DNA from: an uncultured Erwinia sp.
GTDB taxonomy: Bacteria; Pseudomonadota; Gammaproteobacteria; Enterobacterales; Enterobacteriaceae
DNA: 64,000 nt
Direction of reading: 5' to 3'
Assembly (NCBI GenBank): GCA_913775305.1
Contig: CAJYIY010000118.1
Span: 1 to 64,000, forward strand
Made by a program: the position numbers and the translations under genes. The notes below the pieces were generated by a model that was given only the letters and a program-made list of their open reading frames with translations, was not told where the DNA came from and made no database searches. The first letter of the stretch is position 1; each line of letters opens with the position of its first letter. Shown piece after piece: positions 8,470-16,012 of this stretch.

Positions 8470-8650
8470 GTTTAATGTTGCGTTTTATGAAACAAATAAG
8501 AGATCGTTTTGAGAAAGGAAATTGATTGAAATGCAAACTAGTGAGGCAGGAGAAGCATGCCAGGAGGGATGATGGCAAACAGTAATGTGCTCGTTGCCTC
8601 AGCTAGAGATTTTGCTGGGCCTTGTCAGGGAATGAGTCAGTGCGGGTAAG

Positions 8651-8677
8651 TTTAAAACCCGGAGAAGTTCCCGGGTT
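8651..8677 (-). terminator. Intrinsic terminator after the ImmA/IrrE gene
   Basis: Minus-strand hairpin AACCCGG/CCGGGTT (8656-8662 with 8671-8677) with an 8-base loop, followed by TTTTAAAC. It separates the metalloprotease gene from the tail-tip operon. Confidence 0.65.
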
Positions 8678-8688
8678 ATAGTTAATTT

Positions 8689-9834
8689 TTATTTATTTTT
8701 AAGCACAAAAGAAATTACATTATCGCTTTGTGTCAATTCGTCAGCAGTAAGCTGAGTTATTGCTGACAAGTCAGATGTAGGTAACCCAAAAACATCAATT
8801 AAATCTGTGATTTTCAGTATAGAGTGCGTATCCAGCAGTTTCAGAAGAGTATTCAAAAGCTGGGGGCTTTCTTTGGGTATAATATCATCTAATGGTTCCT
8901 TTCTTCTAAAAGGTGCCAACTGCCTAAAAACATAAACCTTCTGATTATCGCTCATGATATTTAAATCATGGGCTCTCATAGTTATCGCACCAATAGATAC
9001 CAGCCAGCGTTCCTTTAACTTCTCAAGGGCCGATATGTTTGGAGAATAATATTCCCTGCCAAATGTGCCTGACGGAAGGAGAAAGCAAGAAGCAAAATAA
9101 TCAGCTTGACTCTCTACCAAGTCGAAAAGTTGCTTATCATCTAAGTAGCTATCTTCAACGGTTCTGTGCATTATTAGGTGCCCGAGTTCATGGGCAAGAC
9201 TAAAGCGCATTCTCACAGCAGTTTTTGATCGATCCAAAATAACCACAGGACGATCTCTTTCCCAAAATGAGAAAGCATCAACTTTCTCACCTGAGGATAG
9301 GTGTGATATAACAATTCCTTTATTTTCCAGTAGCTTGGTTAGATTTAAAATTGGACCATCACCAAGCTGCCAAAATCTACGTACCTTAGTCGCAATTTCC
9401 TCAATGTCAGCCTTTTCGAGAAGCTCAAAGTCAGCGATATCAAGATCGGGTAAGGATACTTGGGGTAACTGAGCATACTTACTGCACTCTTGCAAAATGA
9501 GAGATACCCAACGCCCCCGAACCCTCCCACTCATTCGCGCCTTTTTCGTTGCTGTACTGCGACTACGAAAATGTACTGCCCCCTCAATTTCAGGAGAACT
9601 TTGACTGGAAATAAAAAAGCGCTCAGGAAAACCAAGAACTTTAGTTATATCCATTAATGTTTCGTGAGATGGAGCCTTGATTCCCTTTTCAAATGAAGAA
9701 ATAGCCTGCCTTGAAATACCAAGAACTCTGGCCAAGTCAGCCATTGTCAAACCTTTAGCCTCTCTCGCCTCTGAAAGCCTTGATGGATTGAAAGACCTTT
9801 CTGAAAAGCTGGGAGATATTATCTTGCCGTTCAT
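8689..9834 (-). CDS. XRE repressor fused to ImmA/IrrE metalloprotease
   Basis: 381 residues. Residues about 17-75 form an XRE helix-turn-helix (LSEAREAKGLTMADLARVLG, ISRQAISSFEKGIKAPSHET). A DUF955 zinc protease follows, with HELGH (in RMRFSLAHELGHLIMHR) and a downstream ESQADYFASCFLLPS helix supplying the third ligand. Proteins of this plan act as phage-type anti-repressors, stress regulators or antitoxins. It overlaps the upstream gene by 4 bp (ATGA) and ends at a terminator, so the two form a closed pair. Expected to be cytoplasmic. Confidence 0.85.
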   Translation of the reverse strand: MNGKIISPSFSERSFNPSRLSEAREAKGLTMADLARVLGISRQAISSFEKGIKAPSHETLMDITKVLGFPERFFISSQSSPEIEGAVHFRSRSTATKKARMSGRVRGRWVSLILQECSKYAQLPQVSLPDLDIADFELLEKADIEEIATKVRRFWQLGDGPILNLTKLLENKGIVISHLSSGEKVDAFSFWERDRPVVILDRSKTAVRMRFSLAHELGHLIMHRTVEDSYLDDKQLFDLVESQADYFASCFLLPSGTFGREYYSPNISALEKLKERWLVSIGAITMRAHDLNIMSDNQKVYVFRQLAPFRRKEPLDDIIPKESPQLLNTLLKLLDTHSILKITDLIDVFGLPTSDLSAITQLTADELTQSDNVISFVLKNK

Positions 9835-10442
9835 GATTGTTGATTTCTAATTTTCTGTTCAGTAAGAAGTATGATTTTATCTTCAATATCTGATTCAATG
9901 TCTTCTGCTTCAACTTCTTGAATTGAAGCTATTCGCAATGATTCTGTGTACAGTACATTTAAGTTATCTGGCGTTGGTACTGTGAAATTTAAGAAAGACA
10001 AGTGTTGGTTTTTACCTTCGTGTAAAAGATACACATGCCCACCGAGTTCTTCAGAGGCTGAGGATGAACACCCATCATCAAAAAAATCAAGATTCTGATG
10101 CGAGTATGAGACGCGATATTTGGCCTGCTTAGGCAAAGGTCCGCGGCCGGGAAGGTGATGGACTGTCATTAACCAGTTATTAGAATGGATAGCGATATGC
10201 TTGCAGTTTCCTGCAGCATTTTTACCGATGTCAAAATCCATCCCAAGTTGTCGGGAAGTTTTTTCTAGCAAAGCATCTACATAAAACCAACGTAAGTAGG
10301 ATTGGGCTTGGAACCAAAACGAGCCAAATTCTTTAGCCTTCAGATGAGAGTGCAAATAGGCTTGCGACAGAGACATCGAAAGCTCTTTTCGGCAATCCTG
10401 CCCAAACGCATCAAGTAGTTGTTGAGAGTAGCTGGTAGGCAT
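9831..10442 (-). CDS. Unknown partner of the ImmA/IrrE regulator
   Basis: 203 residues from the ATG at 10442 (GGTGAG ribosome site); a TTG at 10475 is less likely. No family recognised. Visible features are an aromatic-rich N-terminal helix region (FGSFWFQAQSYLRWFYVDAL), a central beta-rich part with HHLPGRGPLPKQAKYRVSYS and an acidic C-terminus (EVEAEDIESDIEDKIILLTE). Tight coupling to an XRE-metalloprotease makes a toxin, or an effector whose regulator is proteolysed, plausible. It is the first gene after the putative origin. Confidence 0.6.
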   Translation of the reverse strand: MPTSYSQQLLDAFGQDCRKELSMSLSQAYLHSHLKAKEFGSFWFQAQSYLRWFYVDALLEKTSRQLGMDFDIGKNAAGNCKHIAIHSNNWLMTVHHLPGRGPLPKQAKYRVSYSHQNLDFFDDGCSSSASEELGGHVYLLHEGKNQHLSFLNFTVPTPDNLNVLYTESLRIASIQEVEAEDIESDIEDKIILLTEQKIRNQQS

Positions 10443-10465
10443 TTTTATCTCACCGTTAGAAATGA

Positions 10466-10504
10466 TGTCAACCAATTTTGCATTTTATCCATGTTTTGTC
10501 AACC
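10466..10504. repeat. GGTTGACA direct repeats upstream of the ImmA pair
   Basis: Two copies of GGTTGACA on the minus strand (10466-10473 and 10497-10504), 31 bp apart, about three helical turns. They overlap possible -35 elements (TTGACA) and are a candidate autoregulatory operator for the XRE protein. Confidence 0.4.
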
Positions 10505-10608
10505 AGACTCTGAGTCAAAATCAATTCTTTAATTAGGCGTCTGCTGACCTCGCAAGGCCTATGAAATTACTTAAGTGGACTGAGTGCGGTTCTGCTGAAA
10601 GTAACTTG

Positions 10609-10717
10609 TTGGTTCAAAACAGCCATTTGTTGGTTCAGTGTTGGTTCAGAAACGAAGATAAAAACCTTATAAATCAACAAAACTTAATCACTGAACCAAC
10701 TGAACCAACTGAACCAA
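10609..10717. repeat. 3+3 iteron array, candidate satellite replication origin
   Basis: Three TTGGTTCA copies (10609, 10630, 10641) face three inverted copies TGAACCAA (10692, 10701, 10710) across about 43 bp of AT-rich DNA. The array lies just downstream of the primase-helicase gene. P4 origins also consist of iterons bound by the alpha protein around an easily melted segment, so this is the likely origin. Confidence 0.6.
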
Positions 10718-10748
10718 CACCTAAACTACGTATGTATTAAAAATTTCC

Positions 10749-13556
10749 TTACTCTGGCTGGCCGTCTTCGGGGAGGAAGTTCAGCACGTAAACCCGAATT
10801 TGCCGTCCCTCGATGCGCGGTGACTTCCGCTGGTAGCCGCGGTCGCTGGTGGGCGGCGTCAGCATCCCGGCCTGTTTCAGCGCCTCAGCGAACTGTTTGG
10901 CGTTGAAGCCCTTTGCGATCTCCTGTTCAAACGTTGACGGGAAAGTGTAGAAAATCATCGGGTCAGCATCGTGAGCGCCTTTCGCGCGGTAGCCGGCCTG
11001 GTCACGAATGGGCAGCCCTGCCGGGTCATACGGGAACGGCGCGTAGCGGCTCAGGCCGTGGGCATTCAGAAACGCCTCGCACTGCTCGATGATCTGCTGA
11101 TGCTCCTTGTTCCCGGTACCGAACTCACGTACCCAGGCGTTAAAGCTGTGCTTTACGGCATCACAGCACGTCTGCTCGTCCCAGCCGGTGATAACCCGGC
11201 CCAGCATCAGCGCAGCCTCGATGATGGCGAACCGGGCCGCCACGCGGTGTACCTGTTCACCATAGTCAGGCGGTATCAGAGCTCGCCAGCGGCTCTCAGC
11301 TTCACTCACGGCATCAGCAGCCTGTTGCTGGTGGTCTGCCAGCCATTTCACCCAAGCTCGCCCGGCAGCACCGTGGTGGCTCTGATAGGCATCTTTCAAC
11401 GCGTCAGCATGCTGCTTACCGTTCTGGTGTTCATGGAACCTCACGGCTTTACTCAGCGGAATATTCAGCAGGCGAACCAGCTGCCCGGCCTTAACTTTCT
11501 GACCAGTGGTGGAGATGAACGTATCCAAATCCATTTCCCCGGTGCTGATTGCCACGGTGCGCCAACGTTTCAGGTCGCGGTTACCGCCTTCCTTCGCTCC
11601 CTGCAGTTTACCCACGCCGTTAAACAGGGCGTAAGCCGACTGCGCCACGCTGCGGGCATCAGCCCCCTGCCCAACCTCATCCAGTGGCATCAGCGCGTCA
11701 TTGTGTGCTGCGGCCTCGTTTGCCAGCCCCAGTGCGGTGCCGTACCACGTCAGGCGCAGCTGGTCGGGATTACCATACAGGCTGCTGGCCACATTGGCCG
11801 TGGTGGTCTTACCGGCACTAGACTGCTCATAGAAATGGATGCCGAACCCGTCAGCGCCCGCCAGGCCGATAAGCGGAGCGGCCAACGCTGCGCCGATGCC
11901 AGTCATCATTGAGTAGTTGCCGTCCACCAGCCGGGCAATGCTGTTTCGCCAGGTGTCAGCCGTTCCGCTGCAGGTGTAACCCGCTGCCGCCGAGCTGCGT
12001 CCGTTAAACAGTACCGGCACATCCGGGGAGCCGATGATCTCGCCGTCGGGCATGATGTACGCGCCGCACTGCCAGCCGGTGGCCTGTGCCACACGCCATA
12101 GCTCACGCGGGCCGCTGCGTTGGAGCCAGTCAGCCAGAGTGGCGCGCATTGCGGGTTTGGTTGTGATGTTGACTCCACCAGCTTTCAGTACGCGCCAGCC
12201 CTCACGTTCCCCGATATCAGCCAGTGGTAGCGCATGTACAGTTGATGTCGCTGCGCCAACAGGCTGCCAGCGCATGATAAGGAACTGGTCTTTGTCGTCA
12301 CGCCCAATGCCAATCACCTCCAGCGGTGAACAGAGCCAGGATTCGTTGGTAATGATCTCCCCGCTGGCGTTATCGACTTTAGCCGTCACCCAGTACACGC
12401 CGTCGGCGCGATTCTCAATCCGGGGCTTTAGCGGGTCGATAAATCTTGTTGCGTTCTTGTTGTCCTCTGGTTCTGCCTCTGGAGCCACCACTGCCTCCCT
12501 TGCCGTATTCTTGCCGTCCTTAGTGGGCTGCGTCTGCGGTATCACCTTTGCGCCCTCTGGCTGGTATAGCCCATCGGCAAAATGTTTTGCTGACGTTTCC
12601 AACCCCTTTTTTTGGCGGTAGTCATCCCAGTCTGCTTTGTAGTCTGTCGGCGGCACTGATACCCAGCCGCCCACAGATAAAGCGGCTTTTTCTGCGGCTT
12701 CTTTTCCCGTGTTTGCCTCTCCGTCCTGCTGGTGGTCGTTATCTGCGGCAATGATGATCTGAGCCTGTGGATACTTTCGTCGCATGGTTTCCGCCACAGG
12801 TGAAATGTTACCAGCGTCGATTGCTGCCACTGTGAGCGCGTCAGGGCGCATCATGTGAACAGTCACCGCAGTAGCAAGTCCCTCAGCAATTAACACATTC
12901 TGTGGCGCTTCTGCTGCGTTTACGGCGTGATATGCCCCGCGCTTCGCTGAACCTGCCAACAATCGTTTTTCACCCTGAGGGGTAATGGTCTGCGCAGCGT
13001 TAACAGCTCCGGTTTCATCTGTCAGCGCCACCAGCATTGCCCCGGCTTTGGTTATCGGGTATGTGAAGCCTGTCAGCCCTTTGTTAATCAGGTACTCAGA
13101 TTCGCCCTGCACGCTGTTTTGCAGGGCCTCACCGTACAGACGGGCAAACGTAGCACGGCGTTGCTCTTTGTCTGCTGTGACCTGTTTCTGGCGCTCATGC
13201 TCACGCTGCTGGTGCGCTGCGGATAACTGACTCCTTCTCTGGCTGGCTGCCTCTGGCGTTTCTGTCGCCCGGTAATCAATTCCCAGCACATCAGCGGCTA
13301 ACTTCGCCGCCTCCGTGGTGTCGCAGTGGTTTACTTTGGCGATAAGGTCGAGGCCGTCACCCGCCCCGCACTGGTTGCAGATATGACTGCCGCGCCCGTT
13401 ATCATCGAACCGGAAGCGATCATTACCGCCGCAGTTCGGGCAGGCGGTATGCTTTCGGGATGAATCAGGCACATCGATAGACAGGCCAGCCAGAACAAAA
13501 GGCCAGTTGCCTGCGGCTGCTCCGGTGACTTCACGGATTAAATCAATGCTTTTCAT
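10749..13556 (-). CDS. P4-type primase with DUF927 helicase-like domain
   Basis: 935 residues from the ATG at 13556 (GGGGG ribosome site, overlapping the preceding stop). The N-terminus has a CHC2-like zinc finger (HTACPNCGGNDRFRFDDNGR, then CNQCGAGDG), followed by a TOPRIM region (VLIAEGLATAVTVHMM, IIIAADNDHQ). The C-terminal half is DUF927-like, with a P-loop (HFYEQSSAGKTTTANVAS) and PLDEVGQGADAR as Walker B. It should unwind and prime the satellite from the adjacent iterons. Function is inferred from the domains and location. Confidence 0.85.
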   Translation of the reverse strand: MKSIDLIREVTGAAAGNWPFVLAGLSIDVPDSSRKHTACPNCGGNDRFRFDDNGRGSHICNQCGAGDGLDLIAKVNHCDTTEAAKLAADVLGIDYRATETPEAASQRRSQLSAAHQQREHERQKQVTADKEQRRATFARLYGEALQNSVQGESEYLINKGLTGFTYPITKAGAMLVALTDETGAVNAAQTITPQGEKRLLAGSAKRGAYHAVNAAEAPQNVLIAEGLATAVTVHMMRPDALTVAAIDAGNISPVAETMRRKYPQAQIIIAADNDHQQDGEANTGKEAAEKAALSVGGWVSVPPTDYKADWDDYRQKKGLETSAKHFADGLYQPEGAKVIPQTQPTKDGKNTAREAVVAPEAEPEDNKNATRFIDPLKPRIENRADGVYWVTAKVDNASGEIITNESWLCSPLEVIGIGRDDKDQFLIMRWQPVGAATSTVHALPLADIGEREGWRVLKAGGVNITTKPAMRATLADWLQRSGPRELWRVAQATGWQCGAYIMPDGEIIGSPDVPVLFNGRSSAAAGYTCSGTADTWRNSIARLVDGNYSMMTGIGAALAAPLIGLAGADGFGIHFYEQSSAGKTTTANVASSLYGNPDQLRLTWYGTALGLANEAAAHNDALMPLDEVGQGADARSVAQSAYALFNGVGKLQGAKEGGNRDLKRWRTVAISTGEMDLDTFISTTGQKVKAGQLVRLLNIPLSKAVRFHEHQNGKQHADALKDAYQSHHGAAGRAWVKWLADHQQQAADAVSEAESRWRALIPPDYGEQVHRVAARFAIIEAALMLGRVITGWDEQTCCDAVKHSFNAWVREFGTGNKEHQQIIEQCEAFLNAHGLSRYAPFPYDPAGLPIRDQAGYRAKGAHDADPMIFYTFPSTFEQEIAKGFNAKQFAEALKQAGMLTPPTSDRGYQRKSPRIEGRQIRVYVLNFLPEDGQPE

Positions 13557-13899
13557 TGAAGCCCCCAGCGTCCAGTGAGTCACCCATGTCGTTAATCATG
13601 CTCGCCCAGGCTTCGCGTCCTGTGTCTGTCAGGCCGTCAGCGCCAATACACCGTTTCAGGTACTGAATACCGATGCTCTCCCATTCATGAGCGTGGAAGG
13701 TATTCTTCATAGCCTCCAGCGCCCAGGAATCCACTAAGTCACGAATGCCATTCACACCGTCTGTAATTGCCACTTCAATGCGGGTGCTGCCAACGTTCAT
13801 CGGGAACCAGTCGCCACCGTTCTGTTGTCTTACACTGTCGTACACGGCTGCAGCGAACTGGTTTGCCAGTGAATTAAGCTGAAAGTTTTTAGTAATCAT
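13543..13899 (-). CDS. Satellite small protein, unknown
   Basis: 118 residues starting at 13899 (GAGGGGG ribosome site). Contains FAAAVYDSVRQQNGGDWFPM and ends ASMINDMGDSLDAGGFNEKH. No family known to me. It is coupled between two operon members: its stop overlaps the primase start region. Confidence 0.55.
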   Translation of the reverse strand: MITKNFQLNSLANQFAAAVYDSVRQQNGGDWFPMNVGSTRIEVAITDGVNGIRDLVDSWALEAMKNTFHAHEWESIGIQYLKRCIGADGLTDTGREAWASMINDMGDSLDAGGFNEKH

Positions 13900-13909
13900 C
13901 AATTCCCCC

Positions 13910-14485
13910 TCAGTGCGCCACTGGCGCATCGGGTACGCCTTCGGTGTTCAGCATTTCAATAAACCCGTCATGAAGCATTGCCAACCCTTTACGGCCTTCA
14001 TCTGACAGCCTCATCCCTTCGCCTGGTACGGCCTCAACCATCGTCTGATAGATATTTACCGCCATCGGGTAGCCCCGTTCCGCGCCGTACTTCTCAAGCG
14101 CCAGCCCTTCAATATGGTTAGCCAGTGAACAACGCTCTGATGACGGATAAACGGCAATCCCGCCATGCTCACCCCGGTAAATTGTGGCGCGGTCAGTGCC
14201 GCCGTCCTCGTTCTCCACGTCCACCGTGCCGTTGGTCTGACGCTGTTCGATGATAAAAAGTGCTGCGACAATCCAACGCCACAAAAAAGCCTTTTGCTCG
14301 TCCGTGGGTTTGAAGTATCCGGCGGCTACTCCACCCCATATGGCGGCAATGATGCGTAACCCCGCTGGAAGATCATCGTCTGACTGTCCTGCATCTAACT
14401 GACGAATCGCAGCGCGGTAGCCTGTCAGAAAGTGCCCGGAACGGATGCCGTTCGGCGTAGCTTCGGTTTGTACGCCTGTTTTCAT
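13910..14485 (-). CDS. Satellite conserved hypothetical protein
   Basis: 191 residues with a GGGGGGAACT ribosome site. A hydrophobic run (LRIIAAIWGGVAAGY, WRWIVAALFIIEQRQ) might be membrane-associated or a buried helix. The C-terminal LSDEGRKGLAMLHDGFIEML is helical. Its start overlaps the previous stop. No function recognised. Confidence 0.55.
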   Translation of the reverse strand: MKTGVQTEATPNGIRSGHFLTGYRAAIRQLDAGQSDDDLPAGLRIIAAIWGGVAAGYFKPTDEQKAFLWRWIVAALFIIEQRQTNGTVDVENEDGGTDRATIYRGEHGGIAVYPSSERCSLANHIEGLALEKYGAERGYPMAVNIYQTMVEAVPGEGMRLSDEGRKGLAMLHDGFIEMLNTEGVPDAPVAH

Positions 14486-14694
14486 AGTTCCCCCCTCGCC
14501 ACGTTCAGCACCATGATTTCGCCAATCATCGTGTCAACCGCCTCGGGTACGCCGTCCAGTAAGGTCAGTACAGCGCCTATTCGGTCTGGAATGTCTCTAT
14601 CTTTATTGGTCATGGTTTCAAGCCACAGGGAAAGGACGGCTTGCGCCTGTTGAATCTGGCAAAACGCATCATCTGCACTGATAATCCGGCTCAT
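14482..14694 (-). CDS. Satellite small helical protein, paralogue 1
   Basis: 70 residues. Shares with the upstream gene the core CxIQQAQxVLxxWLxTMTxxD, then AVLTxLDG, so the two arose by tandem duplication. ATGA overlaps on both sides show translational coupling. Function unknown. Confidence 0.6.
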   Translation of the reverse strand: MSRIISADDAFCQIQQAQAVLSLWLETMTNKDRDIPDRIGAVLTLLDGVPEAVDTMIGEIMVLNVARGEL

Positions 14695-14870
14695 TTGTCA
14701 CTCTCCACTGCCAGCGCATCGGCCAGCCCGTCTAAGATTGTCAGCACGGCGTCCACCATGTCTGGCGCTTTGCCGTCATCGGTGGTCATGGTGTTAAGCC
14801 ATACGGTAAGTACGGTCTGCGCCTGTTGGATCCGACACATGACGGTATCTGTACTTAGTTCTTGCCTCAT
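14691..14870 (-). CDS. Satellite small helical protein, paralogue 2
   Basis: 59 residues, MRQELSTDTVMCRIQQAQTV then LTVWLNTMTTDDGKAPDMVD. It is a paralogue of the next gene (14482-14694). The stop overlaps the next start and the start overlaps the previous stop. Function unknown. Confidence 0.6.
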   Translation of the reverse strand: MRQELSTDTVMCRIQQAQTVLTVWLNTMTTDDGKAPDMVDAVLTILDGLADALAVESDK

Positions 14871-15064
14871 TTCTTCCCCTCCCGCTGTGCCATTTCTTCA
14901 CCCAGCCAGGTGACAACATTGCCGGTCAGCCTTGCTATCAGTGCGGAGAGTGCCTCAATGTCACAATCCGCCATTTGGTGTGGGTATGACTCCATCAGCC
15001 TGGCAATGATTTCTACCTGATAAGCTCTTTCGTGGGCCTGTTCTAATGTAATTTCATGGCTCAT
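14867..15064 (-). CDS. Satellite small helical protein
   Basis: 65 residues, MSHEITLEQAHERAYQVEII then ADCDIEALSALIARLTGNVV. Entirely helical, with one cysteine. It sits in the chain of 4-bp overlaps, so its expression depends on its neighbours. No known function. Confidence 0.55.
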   Translation of the reverse strand: MSHEITLEQAHERAYQVEIIARLMESYPHQMADCDIEALSALIARLTGNVVTWLGEEMAQREGKK

Positions 15065-15237
15065 AGCTCGCCCTCCAGCGCACGGGCTGCCACACTTTCC
15101 GCAATAGCGATTAGCCCAAGTCCGGCCTCTGTTTCCTCGTCTGTACTGGTCAGATACATAGCGGCGTTAAGAATGGCGCGAACCTTGATCAGCGCATCGA
15201 TAGCATCATTTCTGGCGTGTGTGTCAGTGCAGGTCAT
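15061..15237 (-). CDS. Satellite small helical protein
   Basis: 58 residues, MTCTDTHARNDAIDALIKVR then EETEAGLGLIAIAESVAARA. Overlaps both neighbours by 4 bp (ATGA). In size and layout it resembles the other short members of this operon. No function known. Confidence 0.55.
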   Translation of the reverse strand: MTCTDTHARNDAIDALIKVRAILNAAMYLTSTDEETEAGLGLIAIAESVAARALEGEL

Positions 15238-15836
15238 TTGGCAGCCTCCAGTCCGGGAATTGTTATCTGAATCAGTGCGGTTATACGGGCAATGGCAGGG
15301 CGTAACAGTCTAAGCTCACGCTTGCGCTGGCTCATTTCGGCGCTGCCGTGCTTACCGTGCCGCCAGTGTGATTTGTGATCCGCTGCTGCAAGAATGTCCT
15401 GTGCCAGCTGTAACGGCATGGCTTCCAGCTCTGCCAGTGAGGGGATCGGCACCGGGCGGATATCTGAGAAATCAGGGGACGGGCGGAAATAGCCGTTAAC
15501 CAGCTGGCGCTGTACCTGCCACGCTAAATCATCGGTAAATGGCTTTGTCAGAAGCAGATAGCCGAACTCTGTAAACACGGTGACATTGCCACGGATGGGG
15601 CTGGTTATTTTTTTGCCAGGGCGTTTAATGCCCCTGGCTAAACCATCAACACTTGCCGCGTTCACAACAAAGTAATCTTTCCCCTCAATAAAGTGGCGGC
15701 GGTTACGCTGAAATGCTTTTTTGGCTGTGTCTTTCGGGCGCTGGTGGGCTTCGTCAATCATGGCGAATGTCACGACACGCTGCCCCTGATATTCAACCAG
15801 TGGCATTTTTGCATCATGTACGGTGATGGCTCTCAT
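15234..15836 (-). CDS. ORF6N-type antirepressor-like protein
   Basis: 200 residues. The N-terminal part (MPLVEYQGQRVVTFAMIDEA, AFQRNRRHFIEGKDYFVVNA, FTEFGYLLLTKPFTDDLAWQ) is an ORF6N domain, a phage regulatory module shared by antirepressors and related to KilA-N. The C-terminus (GSAEMSQRKRELRLLRPAIA) is helical. Together with the BRO-N and AntA genes it makes three antirepressor-family genes within 3 kb. Its start overlaps the upstream stop. Confidence 0.75.
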   Translation of the reverse strand: MRAITVHDAKMPLVEYQGQRVVTFAMIDEAHQRPKDTAKKAFQRNRRHFIEGKDYFVVNAASVDGLARGIKRPGKKITSPIRGNVTVFTEFGYLLLTKPFTDDLAWQVQRQLVNGYFRPSPDFSDIRPVPIPSLAELEAMPLQLAQDILAAADHKSHWRHGKHGSAEMSQRKRELRLLRPAIARITALIQITIPGLEAAK

Positions 15837-16012
15837 GCTGCCACCTCCTGAACACGAGTAATGCGGATAAGAGACAGGCCGGAATCCTGCGCTTTCAGCA
15901 TGGCGGCGGCTCTGGCGCTTTGTTCGCTCTCAGCGTGGGTTTTATGGTTAATGCCAATGGCCATGCCGCGTTGATTAACGCCGTAGCCGTATACGATGAA
16001 ATGGTTAAGCAT
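15833..16012 (-). CDS. Small protein downstream of the Icd-like gene
   Basis: 59 residues, MLNHFIVYGYGVNQRGMAIG then ARAAAMLKAQDSGLSLIRIT. The start lies inside the 3' end of the Icd/Kil-like gene. It is in frame with the long Ash-type reading frame, but the internal ATG with GGGGG upstream makes independent translation likely. Unknown function. Confidence 0.55.
   Translation of the reverse strand: MLNHFIVYGYGVNQRGMAIGINHKTHAESEQSARAAAMLKAQDSGLSLIRITRVQEVAA

Noticed and set aside
10971-11912. 313-codon rightward reading frame
   Set aside because: It lies antisense to the primase gene, has no ribosome site and looks compositionally like a shadow.
12034-12621. 195-codon rightward reading frame
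   Set aside because: Antisense to the primase; Ser/Pro-rich shadow without a family pattern.
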